A stretch of DNA of 46,234 bases from Clostridia bacterium (lineage in GTDB: Bacteria > Bacillota > Clostridia > Oscillospirales > Acutalibacteraceae), in the NCBI GenBank assembly GCA_017430965.1, contig JAFRLX010000028.1, forward strand, positions 1 through 46,234, written 5' to 3'. The notes beneath the pieces are model-generated. The model was not told the origin of the DNA. It saw nothing but the letters and a program-made list of their open reading frames with translations, and searched no databases. The translations under genes were made by a program, and so were the position numbers. Below are positions 26,608 through 35,529 of this stretch, piece after piece; positions within the stretch are counted from its first letter, which is position 1; every line of letters begins with the position of its first letter.

Positions 26608-28947
26608 TCAGAAAAGTGAAAACAACAATGCCACTGCTCCCGCGCCGAGCCAGGCAACGGAGCACTGCAGCAGCACCATACCGGCTGCCCACTTGCCGCC
26701 GAGTTCACGCCTTACGGAAGCAATTGCCGCCACACAAGGTGTGTAGAGCAGGCAGAACATCAAGAGAGCCGCCGCACCGCCGGTTGTTAACACTGCGGTT
26801 AAACCGGCTTCGGAACCGAAAAGCACAGAGAGAGTGGAAACCACACTTTCCTTTGCCATAAAGCCTGTAATCAGCGATGTAGTCACGCGCCAGTCACCGA
26901 AGCCGAGCGGCTTAAATATCGGAGTAATCCAGCCGGCAATCACCGCTAAAATACTGTCCTTAGAGTTTGTCACCATCTCCAGGTGAAAATTAAAGGTGCG
27001 CAAGAACCAAATGACAATCGAAGCGATAAAAATGACAGTAAATGCTCTTGTTATAAAGTCCTTTGCTTTATCCCACAGCAGTTGCAGTGTGTTTTTGAGC
27101 CCCGGAATGCGGTAGTTCGGAAGTTCCATCACAAACGGAACCGCTTCGCCTTTAAAGACGGTTTTTTTGGAAATAACAGCTGTTAAAACACCGGTGAGAA
27201 CGCCGATAAGATACAGCAGCACCATCACAAGCGCTTGATAGTGAGGGAAAAACAGCGCCGACAGCATCGCATAAATCGGCAATTTCGCCGTACAGCTCAT
27301 AAAGGGGATGAGCATAATCGTCATTTTTCTGTCGCGCGCCGATGGCAATGTTCGGCTTGCCATTACGCCCGGTACAGAACAGCCGAAGCCGACAAGCATC
27401 GGCACAATGCTTCTGCCGGATAAGCCTATTTTTCTAAGCAGTTTATCGGTAATAAAGGCAACGCGCGCCATATAGCCGGTATCTTCCAATAAGGAGAGGA
27501 AGAAAAACAAAATCACAATAATCGGCAAAAAGCTGAGCACAGAGCCGACGCCGGTAAAGATACCGTCAATAATCAGCGAATGGAGAACCGCATTGGTGTG
27601 CCAGGCGCTCAAGCCGCTGTCCACAACTTGTGTCAGCCAGTCAATGCCGCTTTCCAAAAGCGTTTGCAGACCGGCGCCAATCACACCGAAGGTCAACCAA
27701 AAGATTAAAGCCATAATGAGGATGAAAATCGGAATTGCTGTCCATTTACCGGTCAGGATTTTGTCAATGCGGCGGCTTCTTTCGCGCTCTTTGCTTTCCT
27801 TTGGTTTGACAACACATGCTGAGACAAGCTTTTTGATAAAGGAAAAGCGCATATCCGCTATCGCAGCCGAGCGGTCAAGCCCGCGCTCCTGTTCCATTTG
27901 GATAATGATGTGCTCCATCAGCTCTTTTTCATTTTGGTCAAGAGCAAGCATTTCTTCAATTCTTTGGTCGCCTTCCACTAATTTAGTTGCGGCAAAGCGC
28001 ACGGGAATGCCCGCCGCTTTTGCGTGGTCATCAATCAAGTGAATAATCGCATGCAGGCAGCGGTGAACGGCGCCGCCGTTTTCATTGGTATCGCAGAAAT
28101 CATTACGCAGCGGTTTTTCCTGATACTTCGCAATATGTACCGCGTGGTGAATAAGCTCTTCAATACCCTCATTTTTTGCAGCCGAAATCGCAACAACGGG
28201 AATGCCGAGCATTTCTTCCATCTCATTAATGTGCACAGAGCCGCCGTTGCCGCGCACTTCATCCATCATATTCAGTGCAAGCACCATTGGTGTTTCGAGT
28301 TCCATGAGTTGCATGCTCAAGTAAAGATTACGCTCAATATTGGTTGCATCTACAATATTGATAATGCCGGTCGGCTTTTGGTCTAATATGTATTTACGCG
28401 AAACAATTTCTTCATTGGTATAGGGTGAAAGAGAATAAATGCCGGGCAAATCAATAATCTCGGTATTATCATAGCCTTTAATAGAGCCGAGTTTGCTGTC
28501 GACTGTCACACCCGGAAAATTGCCGACATGCTGGTTCGAACCTGTCAACTGGTTAAACAGAGTGGTTTTGCCGCAGTTTTGGTTGCCGGCAAGTGCAAAG
28601 GTTAAAGTGGTGCCTTCGGGAAGCGGATTTTCGGTCGCTTTTTCATGAAACCTACCCTCTTCACCGAGGCCCGGGTGTTCCTTGTGTTTGTGCCGCTCTT
28701 TGTCTTCTGGCGCAGCCGGTGTAGCAATCTCTTCAATTTCGATTTGCTTAGCATCGTCCACGCGCAGGGTAAGCTCATACCCGTGAATGCGGAACTCCAT
28801 CGGGTCGCCCATCGGCGCAAGCTTGATGAATGTAACCCTTGCACCGGGAATTACACCCATATCCAAGAAATGCTGGCGCAGGGCGCCTTCGCCGCCCACG
28901 CTGACGATTTTACCTGTTTTACCTGTTTTGAGCTCATTTAAAGTCAT
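26608..28947 (-). CDS. feoB: Fused FeoA-FeoB ferrous iron transporter
   Basis: This 779-aa protein imports Fe2+. Residues about 1-75 are an SH3-like FeoA domain (LNELKTGKTGKIVSVGGEGALRQ). A His/Glu-rich linker (KERHKHKEHPG) follows. Then comes the G domain with G1 GNQNCGKTT (about 122-130), G2 NFPGVTVD, G3 DLPGIYSL and G4 NMMD, a helical GDI region, and a membrane part of about eight to ten helices with the Gate motifs GFGCSVPG and the C-terminal CLLYTPCVAA. FeoAB fusions are common in Clostridia. ATG 28947 has a weak Shine-Dalgarno (AAGGTAACGACGT). It has its own promoter. I saw no Fur box by eye. Confidence 0.94.
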   Translation of the reverse strand: MTLNELKTGKTGKIVSVGGEGALRQHFLDMGVIPGARVTFIKLAPMGDPMEFRIHGYELTLRVDDAKQIEIEEIATPAAPEDKERHKHKEHPGLGEEGRFHEKATENPLPEGTTLTFALAGNQNCGKTTLFNQLTGSNQHVGNFPGVTVDSKLGSIKGYDNTEIIDLPGIYSLSPYTNEEIVSRKYILDQKPTGIINIVDATNIERNLYLSMQLMELETPMVLALNMMDEVRGNGGSVHINEMEEMLGIPVVAISAAKNEGIEELIHHAVHIAKYQEKPLRNDFCDTNENGGAVHRCLHAIIHLIDDHAKAAGIPVRFAATKLVEGDQRIEEMLALDQNEKELMEHIIIQMEQERGLDRSAAIADMRFSFIKKLVSACVVKPKESKERERSRRIDKILTGKWTAIPIFILIMALIFWLTFGVIGAGLQTLLESGIDWLTQVVDSGLSAWHTNAVLHSLIIDGIFTGVGSVLSFLPIIVILFFFLSLLEDTGYMARVAFITDKLLRKIGLSGRSIVPMLVGFGCSVPGVMASRTLPSARDRKMTIMLIPFMSCTAKLPIYAMLSALFFPHYQALVMVLLYLIGVLTGVLTAVISKKTVFKGEAVPFVMELPNYRIPGLKNTLQLLWDKAKDFITRAFTVIFIASIVIWFLRTFNFHLEMVTNSKDSILAVIAGWITPIFKPLGFGDWRVTTSLITGFMAKESVVSTLSVLFGSEAGLTAVLTTGGAAALLMFCLLYTPCVAAIASVRRELGGKWAAGMVLLQCSVAWLGAGAVALLFSLF

Positions 28948-28979
28948 ACGTCGTTACCTTAATCAATAGTATTGTATTT

Positions 28980-29008
28980 ATTTTACAATAATTACTGCTT
29001 GTTTTCAA
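28980..29008 (-). promoter_or_regulatory. Sigma-A promoter of feoAB
   Basis: On the minus strand TTGAAA (29003-29008), 17 bp, TAAAAT (28980-28985). Confidence 0.7.
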
Positions 29009-29009
29009 T

Positions 29010-29051
29010 AATAAAAGAAAACTTTCCTTTGCGCTTGCAAAGGAAAGTTTT
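29010..29051 (-). terminator. Terminator of the ispH-rpsA operon
   Basis: AAAACTTTCCTTTGC (29018-29032) and its complement (29037-29051) form a perfect 15-bp stem with a 4-nt loop. On the minus strand it is followed by CTTTTATT. Confidence 0.93.
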
Positions 29052-29066
29052 AAGACACAAATAAAA

Positions 29067-31301
29067 TTATTCTTCGGTTGCTTCTTCAGCCGGAGCTTCT
29101 TCGACAGCTTCTTGAGCTGCTTCTTCAGCCGGAGCTTCTTCGACAACTTCTTCAGCTGCTTCTTCAGCCGGAGCTTCTTCGACAGCTTCTTCAGCAGCTG
29201 CTTCTGCTGCTTCTTCAGCCGGAGCTTCTTCGACAACTTCTTCGGCAGCTGCTTCTGCTGCTTCTTCAGCCGGAGCTTCTTCGGCAGCTGCTTCTGCTGC
29301 TTCTTCAACCGGAGCTTCTTCGGCAGCTGCTTCTGCTGCTTCTTCAGCCGGAGCTTCATCTACAATTTCATCCTCAGGAAGGAGTGCGCGAATAGAAAGG
29401 CTGACTCTCTTCTTATCGACATCAATCTCGGTGATTTTTGCTTCTACCTCTTCGCCGATGGAAAGAACATCGGCAGGCTTGGTGATTCTCTTATTCGCAA
29501 TTTGCGAAATATGAATCAAGCCGTCAATACCTTCAATAATGTTAGCAAACGCGCCAAAGGAAGTTAAGCCGACAATCTTAGCGGTCACAACGCTGTCAAC
29601 GGGATATTCGTTTTGCAATTTAATCCACGGGTTGTCCGCTTCTTTCTTATAGCCGAGAGAAATCTTCTTGTTTTCTTTGTCAACAGCCTTAACATAGACT
29701 TCAACTTCATCACCGATATTCAAGATGTCCTGCGGATGCTTAATGCGATTCCAGGAAAGCTCGGTAATGTGAATCATACCGTCAACACCGCCAATATCCA
29801 CAAAGGCGCCATAGCTGGTTAAGCTCTTAACCTTACCGGTATAGACTTGACCTTCTTCGATATTCGCCCAAAGCGCTTCGCGGGCAGCCTTTCTCTCTTC
29901 ACGCAGAACGCTTCTGATAGAGCCGACTGCTCTGCGGCGCTGCGGATTTACATCAATAATTCTAAACTTAACGGTCTGCCCTTTCAAAGTGGCAACATCT
30001 TCGCCCTTCGGCACACCGGAAAGAGATGCGGGAATAAATATTTTAACAGCGTTTGTTGAAACAAGAATTCCTCCGCGGATGACATCGGTCACAACGCCTT
30101 CCATAATCTCGCCGCTTTCCTTAGCTTGAGCAATGTCAAACCAACCTTTGCGGGCATCAAAGAGCTTCTTGGAAAGCTGCATGGTTCCCTCTGCATTGTT
30201 TGTTTTCATGATAATGAGATCGAGCTTATCGCCAACCTTGACAAGTTCTTCGATCTTGGCAGAAAGATCGTCAGTCAAATCTTCGAGTTTAACTACACCT
30301 GTTTCTTTTCTGCCGGCATCAACAAACACTTCGGTAGGAGTAATTTGGATTACTGTACCAACAACATGGCTGTCAGTAGTGTCTTCATCTTTAATTGACT
30401 CTGCAAACAGTTGCTCGAAGCTCATCTCCTCATCATTAATTTTTTCGTTTTCCTTAATAATTTCAGACATGGTTTCAAGTACCTCCTTAATAATACCATC
30501 GGGAGTTGAAGCTCCCGCGGTGACACCTACACGCTTGCAATGAGAAAAATCGATAGATTTGATTTCATCTGCCTTTTCAATCAAATGCGATTCGCAATGT
30601 TCTTTACACACGCTGTAAAGCTTGCCGGTGTTGGAACTTTCGCGCCCGCCGATGACAATCATTATGTCAACCTGCGTGGAAAGTTCTACAGCTTCCGCCT
30701 GCCTTTGTGCAGTTGCATTACATATTGTATCAAAAATTTTTGCATTTGTATAGTCTTTTTTTATAAAATTTGAGCAAAAATTCCATTCTTTTACACTAAA
30801 TGTGGTTTGCGAGACCATTATCAGCGGCGTGTCGTGCCGAATTTGTTCACTTTTGAGGACTGTTTTGAGCTCCTCCAATGAAGAAAAAATGGAATGTTTT
30901 CCCTGACAATGCCCGGCTATACCGATTACTTCGGGGTGATTGTGGTTGCCGGCAATGAGAATGTGGCAATCCTGCGGAGCTTCTTTGACAATCTTGTGGA
31001 TTTTGAGAACAAAAGGACAGGTGCCGTCATAATAATGAATGCCGTTTTGCTCCATGAGCGCATACACACTTTCGGGAACCCCGTGAGCGCGAATAATCAC
31101 ACTCTCTCCCTGCGGGACATCGGTCGGTTTTTCCAAAATGCTGACCCCGCGCTGCGCAAAGGCATCAACCACCTGCGGGTTATGGATAATCGGACCCAGG
31201 GTGTGCACCTTGATGCCTTTTTGAAGCAATTCCTCGACCATATTTACTGCGCGGTCAACACCAAAGCAAAAGCCGGCAGTTTTTGCTAAAATGATTTTCA
31301 A
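29067..31301 (-). CDS. ispH: Bifunctional IspH (HMBPP reductase) – ribosomal protein S1 fusion
   Basis: The N-terminal 285 residues are IspH, the last enzyme of the MEP isoprenoid pathway, with Fe-S cysteines in AGFCFGVDRA (Cys12), DGTCPFV (about Cys95) and TICNAT (about Cys194). The C-terminal part is ribosomal protein S1 with four S1 repeats, the third and fourth being clearest (SYGAFVDIGG, SFGAFANIIEG). Such fusions are well known in Clostridia. The tail of about 90 residues is an Ala/Glu/Val/Pro repeat. ATG 31301 overlaps the cmk stop by 4 nt. The operon order is RpiR, BaiN-like, cmk, ispH-rpsA. In related clostridia plsC often lies between cmk and ispH; it is absent here. Confidence 0.95.
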   Translation of the reverse strand: MKIILAKTAGFCFGVDRAVNMVEELLQKGIKVHTLGPIIHNPQVVDAFAQRGVSILEKPTDVPQGESVIIRAHGVPESVYALMEQNGIHYYDGTCPFVLKIHKIVKEAPQDCHILIAGNHNHPEVIGIAGHCQGKHSIFSSLEELKTVLKSEQIRHDTPLIMVSQTTFSVKEWNFCSNFIKKDYTNAKIFDTICNATAQRQAEAVELSTQVDIMIVIGGRESSNTGKLYSVCKEHCESHLIEKADEIKSIDFSHCKRVGVTAGASTPDGIIKEVLETMSEIIKENEKINDEEMSFEQLFAESIKDEDTTDSHVVGTVIQITPTEVFVDAGRKETGVVKLEDLTDDLSAKIEELVKVGDKLDLIIMKTNNAEGTMQLSKKLFDARKGWFDIAQAKESGEIMEGVVTDVIRGGILVSTNAVKIFIPASLSGVPKGEDVATLKGQTVKFRIIDVNPQRRRAVGSIRSVLREERKAAREALWANIEEGQVYTGKVKSLTSYGAFVDIGGVDGMIHITELSWNRIKHPQDILNIGDEVEVYVKAVDKENKKISLGYKKEADNPWIKLQNEYPVDSVVTAKIVGLTSFGAFANIIEGIDGLIHISQIANKRITKPADVLSIGEEVEAKITEIDVDKKRVSLSIRALLPEDEIVDEAPAEEAAEAAAEEAPVEEAAEAAAEEAPAEEAAEAAAEEVVEEAPAEEAAEAAAEEAVEEAPAEEAAEEVVEEAPAEEAAQEAVEEAPAEEATEE
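29076..29360 (-). repeat. In-frame repeats encoding the EEAPAEEAAEAAA tail
   Basis: The coding strand repeats GAAGAAGCTCCGGCTGAAGA-type units at least seven times, sometimes expanded by VVEE or AAEE. They encode the acidic C-terminus of S1. Slippage would keep frame because units are multiples of three. Confidence 0.85.
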
Positions 31302-31972
31302 TGCATTTTCTCCTCAATGACCGCAATCACTGCTTGAATCGACTGCTCCAAATCGAGTTCGGTGGTGTCCACAATCACACTTTCCTCAGTCGCCTTCAGC
31401 GGTGCAATTTCTCTGTGCGAATCGTTGTAATCGCGCTGCTTCACATCTGCCAGCACTTCTTCAAAAGTGGTTTCGGTTCCTTTTTCGCACAACTCCTTAT
31501 ATCGCCTCTCGGCGCGGATTTCGGGAGAAGCGGTCAAAAAGATTTTCACTTTTGCATCAGGAAGCACAACAGTGCCGATGTCTCTGCCGTCCATTATACA
31601 GTTGTTGGCATCAGCGATTTCTCTTTGCAGGTTGAAAAGGAATTTTCTGACTTCCGGAATCGCGGAAGCTGCACTTGCACCCATTGAAATTTCAGGTGTT
31701 CTGATTTTGTCGGAAACATCCTCCCCGTTGAGATACACATGCTGAGTGCCTTCAACAAAACCGAGCGTTACCTTTAAATTTTCCAAAGTTGCGATAACCT
31801 GTTCGGCGTTTTTCGGGTCAGCGCCCTTTCGGAGAGCATTGAGCGCCACGGTGCGATAGAGCGCACCTGTGTCAACATACACAAAACCGAGCACTTTACT
31901 TGCCGCTTTGGCGATTGAGCTTTTGCCGGCTCCGGAAGGGCCGTCGATTGCTACTTTTATTGTATTTGCCAT
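31298..31972 (-). CDS. cmk: Cytidylate kinase
   Basis: CMP/dCMP kinase. It has the P-loop GPSGAGKSS at residues 10-18, YVDTGALYRTVAL (about 32-44), GRDIGTVVLPDA and the LID segment around RRYKEL. 224 aa is the usual length. ATG 31972 follows AGGAGGATAAGA; the upstream BaiN-like gene ends 2 bp before it. Confidence 0.95.
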   Translation of the reverse strand: MANTIKVAIDGPSGAGKSSIAKAASKVLGFVYVDTGALYRTVALNALRKGADPKNAEQVIATLENLKVTLGFVEGTQHVYLNGEDVSDKIRTPEISMGASAASAIPEVRKFLFNLQREIADANNCIMDGRDIGTVVLPDAKVKIFLTASPEIRAERRYKELCEKGTETTFEEVLADVKQRDYNDSHREIAPLKATEESVIVDTTELDLEQSIQAVIAVIEEKMH

Positions 31973-31974
31973 TC

Positions 31975-33213
31975 TTATCCTCCTATTTGTGAAGCGTGAA
32001 TTGCCGCCGCATTGGCGGTTGAAAACGCTATTTGTAAATTAAATCCGCCCGTAAAGGCATCCACATCAATGATTTCCCCTGCAAAAAACAGGTTATCATA
32101 AAGCTTAGAACACATTGTTGCGGGGTGAATCTCTTTGGTATTGACACCGCCCGAGGTTATCACCGCCTGCTCGATTGACCAGAAATCGGTCACATTCACA
32201 ATCAGCCCCTTTAATAAAGCCACAAGCGCCGCGCGCTCCTCTTTGGTGATTTGGTTAACTTTTTTGTTGCCTGGAATGCCGGAAAGCGCCACCACCTCGG
32301 GAATAAGCTTTTTGGGCAGCAGCTTTCCCAAAGAGTTGGAAAAGTCTTTATTGGCGTTTTCCGCAAAATCGCGGCACAGTCGCTTTTCAAGCTGTTGCTC
32401 TGTCAAGCCCGGTTTTAAATCAATTTTTGCAAAGTACCTGTCTTTTTGAAAGTCCTTAATGTAGGCGCTTGCACTGAGCACAAGCGGCCCGCTGATACCG
32501 AAATGGGTAAAGAGCATTTCTCCCAGTTCGCTGTAAAGCGGCTTTTTTGTGCCTTCTTTACAGAGTGATAGTGTAACATTTTTCAGGGTCAGCCCCTGAA
32601 GGCGGGCGCAAAAGCCGTTAGAAGCACGCAGCGCCACAAGAGAAGGCTTCAGTTCACTGACACTGTGCCCCAACGCAGCTGCAATGCGAAATCCATCACC
32701 GGTTGACCCGGTCAAGGGATAGGAGACACCGCCTGTAGCAAGAATAAATGCATCGGCATAAAAGCGCCTGCCATCTTCCAAAACGCAACAGCTTACGCGA
32801 CCGGATTGCTGTTCCAGCGCCTTCACGCTACCGCGCACAAAATCCGCTTTTTTGCAATATTGAACCAGCGCATCCACAATGTCGGAGGCCTTGTCCGAAA
32901 CAGGAAACACGCGGTTTCCACGCTCCGTTTTGAGAGGCACACCAAGGCTTTCAAACAGCGCCATTGTATCTGCCGGCATAAACGCGGAAAAAGCACTGTA
33001 TAAAAACCTGCCGTTGGTCGGCACATTTTGAATCAGCTCTGCAATATCCGCACAGTTGTTGGTAACATTGCATCTGCCCTTACCGGTAATCATCAGCTTT
33101 CTGCCCGGTTTTTCATTTTTTTCAATCACGGTGACAGTTGCCCCGTTCTTGATGGCGGTTCCTGCCGCCATCAATCCTGCGGCACCGCCGCCAATCACAA
33201 TTAGTTTAGGCAT
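31975..33213 (-). CDS. FAD-dependent oxidoreductase, BaiN/HI0933 family
   Basis: A 412-aa flavoprotein with a Rossmann start LIVIGGGAAGLMAAGTAI, the GRKLMITGKGRCNVTNN motif and the C-terminal GGVNTKEIHPATM ... AGEIIDVDAFTGGFNLQIAF block. Members are annotated as BaiN, YtfP or aminoacetone oxidase-like; the substrate is generally uncertain and one relative acts in bile-acid dehydroxylation. ATG 33213 overlaps the RpiR stop codon by one base (TGATG). It is cotranscribed with cmk and ispH-rpsA. Confidence 0.9.
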   Translation of the reverse strand: MPKLIVIGGGAAGLMAAGTAIKNGATVTVIEKNEKPGRKLMITGKGRCNVTNNCADIAELIQNVPTNGRFLYSAFSAFMPADTMALFESLGVPLKTERGNRVFPVSDKASDIVDALVQYCKKADFVRGSVKALEQQSGRVSCCVLEDGRRFYADAFILATGGVSYPLTGSTGDGFRIAAALGHSVSELKPSLVALRASNGFCARLQGLTLKNVTLSLCKEGTKKPLYSELGEMLFTHFGISGPLVLSASAYIKDFQKDRYFAKIDLKPGLTEQQLEKRLCRDFAENANKDFSNSLGKLLPKKLIPEVVALSGIPGNKKVNQITKEERAALVALLKGLIVNVTDFWSIEQAVITSGGVNTKEIHPATMCSKLYDNLFFAGEIIDVDAFTGGFNLQIAFSTANAAAIHASQIGG

Positions 33214-34076
33214 CACTTTTTCTCATCATCTTCATACACTTTGTAATCCTGCCAGATTTGTTCAAGCTCCTTAAAGCCCTTTTGCGCATCCTCACTCAAA
33301 TCGCGCGTGGATGCCACAATGAGTGCGTTAATCAAACTCAGCGGCGCTACCAAAGAGTCGCCGAAGGATGCCATATCGCTACGCGCAAGCAGCAAATAAT
33401 CGGCATACTTTGCAGAAGGCGCCAATTCATTATCGGTAATGGAAATGATTTTTGCGCCGCGGCTTGAAATGAAGCGCACTGCGCTGACCGTTCTGTTGGA
33501 ATAGCGCGGAAAGCTGATAGCAATGCACACATCACCCTTTCCGATGTGATAAATGGATTCAAAAATCTCACTGCTGCCGGAGGGTGAAACGAGCTTTACA
33601 TCCTCAAACACCATATTGAAATAAAAAGCTAAAAAGGAAGCGAGAGACGCCGCGCTGCGCACACCGATGATGTAAATGCGCTTCGCATTCTTTATAGCGG
33701 CAACGGCATTGTTAAAATCGCTGTGAGAAACAGAGTCCATCGTCGATTTAATCATAGCGATATCGCGCTCGAGGACATTGGTAATCACATCATCGCTGCC
33801 GAGCCTGTCATTGGTCACCGCCATGCGTTCTACACTGGTGAGCTTATTGCGCACAATGTTTTGCAGTTCATGCTGCAGGTTTGCATATTTTGAAAACCCG
33901 AGCTCGGCTGCAAAGCGCACAACAGTGGATTCACTGACATCTGTTTTTTCGCCGAGCTTTGCCGCTGTCATAAACGCTGCCTTATCATAATGAGAGGTGA
34001 TATAGTCGGCAATGCGTTTTTGCCCTTTTGAATAACCGGCATAATTCTTTTTAATCTCAAAAAACAGTTTTTCCAT
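33213..34076 (-). CDS. MurR/RpiR family transcriptional regulator
   Basis: An N-terminal helix-turn-helix (GQKRIADYITSHYDKAAFMTAAKLGEKTDVSESTVVRFAAELGF) precedes a SIS domain (about 120-250; IIGVRSAASLASFLAFYF, AISFPRYSNRTV, ISITDNELAPSAKYADYLL). The family responds to sugar phosphates, often amino sugars. ATG 34076 follows GAGGTGAGCGTA. At 287 aa it is normal length. It is the first gene of the operon with the BaiN-like gene, cmk and ispH-rpsA, which is not an obvious sugar regulon. Confidence 0.9.
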   Translation of the reverse strand: MEKLFFEIKKNYAGYSKGQKRIADYITSHYDKAAFMTAAKLGEKTDVSESTVVRFAAELGFSKYANLQHELQNIVRNKLTSVERMAVTNDRLGSDDVITNVLERDIAMIKSTMDSVSHSDFNNAVAAIKNAKRIYIIGVRSAASLASFLAFYFNMVFEDVKLVSPSGSSEIFESIYHIGKGDVCIAISFPRYSNRTVSAVRFISSRGAKIISITDNELAPSAKYADYLLLARSDMASFGDSLVAPLSLINALIVASTRDLSEDAQKGFKELEQIWQDYKVYEDDEKK

Positions 34077-34105
34077 TACGCTCACCTCACAATGAAATCT
34101 TAAAT

Positions 34106-34134
34106 ATTATATATTAAATAGTGCGTTTTTGCAA
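34106..34134 (-). promoter_or_regulatory. Sigma-A promoter of the RpiR operon
   Basis: On the minus strand TTGCAA (34129-34134), 17 bp, TATAAT (34106-34111). Confidence 0.7.
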
Positions 34135-34144
34135 GTAAAACAGT

Positions 34145-34180
34145 CAAAAAAATGCAAGCAAAACGAATTTACTTGCATTT
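34145..34180 (-). terminator. Terminator overlapping the end of the HAD gene
   Basis: On the minus strand AAATGCAAG and CTTGCATTT form a 9-bp stem followed by TTTTG. The first arm is inside the last codons of the HAD phosphatase. Confidence 0.8.
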
Positions 34181-34822
34181 TAATATTTCAATAATGTCAG
34201 TAGGATTATATGCGATAAAATCCGCTCCCGCCTTTTTCAGTTCCTCTTCTCCGCGGTAGCCCCAAGCAGCGCCGATACTGCGGCAGCCGGCATTGCGTGC
34301 CGTAAAGATATCCACATCGGAGTCGCCGACATACACAGCTTCCTCCGCTGCACAGCCAAGTGCCTTCACGATGACATTCACACCGGCGGCATCCGGCTTT
34401 TTCGGCAGCTCCGGCACATTTCCCTGCACGGTTGCGATATGCGTGCCAAAATGCTTTTTTATCAGCTTTACGGCGTTTTCGTGAGGCTTATTGGTATTGC
34501 ACGCTGCACGCATACCTGCTTCCTCCAAAAACGCCAGCAGTTCCGGTATCCCCTCATATGGCGCCACATGATAATCGCAATCCTCTCGAAAGCAAGCGCG
34601 AAACTGCGCAACATGGGCTTCGTTCGCCTCTTTGGCAGCACCACCGGCGGCAAAAGAGCGCTTTAATAAATCAATTACCCCATCGCCGACAAAGCGCTTT
34701 AGCTGCTCATGTGTAACAGGCGGCAAACCGTTTGCTTCCAACACTTTATTTGTCGATAACGCTATGGAGTCTAAAGTGTATAGTAATGTTCCGTCTAAAT
34801 CAAAAATAACCGCTTTTACCAT
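34169..34822 (-). CDS. HAD-family phosphatase (phosphoglycolate phosphatase-like)
   Basis: A 217-aa HAD hydrolase with motif I FDLDGTLLYT (residues 7-16), motif II CNTNKP, motif III lysine near 140 and motif IV VGDSDVDIFTA (about 167-177). It resembles Gph/PpaX enzymes, which clear 2-phosphoglycolate or pyrophosphate; the substrate cannot be fixed. It lies 18 bp after the phosphopantetheinyl transferase gene. Confidence 0.88.
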   Translation of the reverse strand: MVKAVIFDLDGTLLYTLDSIALSTNKVLEANGLPPVTHEQLKRFVGDGVIDLLKRSFAAGGAAKEANEAHVAQFRACFREDCDYHVAPYEGIPELLAFLEEAGMRAACNTNKPHENAVKLIKKHFGTHIATVQGNVPELPKKPDAAGVNVIVKALGCAAEEAVYVGDSDVDIFTARNAGCRSIGAAWGYRGEEELKKAGADFIAYNPTDIIEILKCK

Positions 34823-34840
34823 GAATATCTTTCAGTTTCC

Positions 34841-35419
34841 TCAACTTTCATAAATACTGACAGCATAGTCCCCTTCAAAAAAAGTCGTAGTATTCTCTGC
34901 AATCTCTTTTTCCAATACACACACACTTTTGAAATCGGTAAGCCCTGTGCCTAAAAACTTTAAATACGCTTCCTTGGCAGTCCAAACTTTAAAAAATCGC
35001 TTCTGCTGCTCTAAGCTTCCCGTGTCGGCTTGAAAAACATACTCTGCTTCCTGCGCCGTGCATGCATAGCGCATGATTTTTTGCTCCATGGGGCGCATTT
35101 GTTCGATATCCGCACCAACGGGTTTGCTGCTTAGAGCGCAAATTACCAAATCTGCACTGTGGCTGATATTAAAATGCACCTGTACATTTTTGCAGTAAGG
35201 CTTCCCGTTTTGATGCACCGCAAACTCAATGCTATCGGGCGCAACACCGCAGTTGCGCGCAATAAGCTCGCGCACAAGCCATTCACCCGCAAGCGTGCGC
35301 TTGCGGTCTGCTTCAAAACGAAACGCATCCACTCTTTCTTTTTTTTCATGTGAAAGCAAAGCATAAGTGCGTGCGTACTCTTGTTCGGAAATATCGTTAA
35401 TGTTTTTTATTTCATACAT
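34841..35419 (-). CDS. 4'-phosphopantetheinyl transferase (Sfp type)
   Basis: The enzyme loads the 4'-phosphopantetheine arm onto carrier proteins. Motifs are FNISHSADLVICAL, VGADIE with Mg-binding acid residues, and FFKVWTAKEAYLK. At 192 aa it is slightly short for Sfp. The partner carrier protein is not in the window. ATG 35419 follows GCAGGTAAAAA. Confidence 0.88.
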   Translation of the reverse strand: MYEIKNINDISEQEYARTYALLSHEKKERVDAFRFEADRKRTLAGEWLVRELIARNCGVAPDSIEFAVHQNGKPYCKNVQVHFNISHSADLVICALSSKPVGADIEQMRPMEQKIMRYACTAQEAEYVFQADTGSLEQQKRFFKVWTAKEAYLKFLGTGLTDFKSVCVLEKEIAENTTTFFEGDYAVSIYES

Positions 35420-35484
35420 TTTTTACCTGCCGAGTTGCTTTTTAAATGGATTAAATTTCAGATGCCGGAATGAAGCCGACAAAT

Positions 35485-35516
35485 GAAAACCGCAAAAACA
35501 AAACTGTTTTTGCGGT
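35485..35516 (-). terminator. Terminator of ackA
   Basis: On the minus strand ACCGCAAAAAC/GTTTTTGCGGT, followed by TTTTC. Confidence 0.85.
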
Positions 35517-35529
35517 CAAACACCTTGTT

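Noticed and set aside
29076..29360. CRISPR-like repeat array
   Set aside because: Units are contiguous in-frame coding repeats without spacers; no cas genes are present.
29078..29567. Leu/Gln-rich and Ser/Phe-rich open frames on the plus strand
   Set aside because: They are antisense to the repeat-coded Ala/Glu tail of S1. Repeats of multiples of three leave all frames open.
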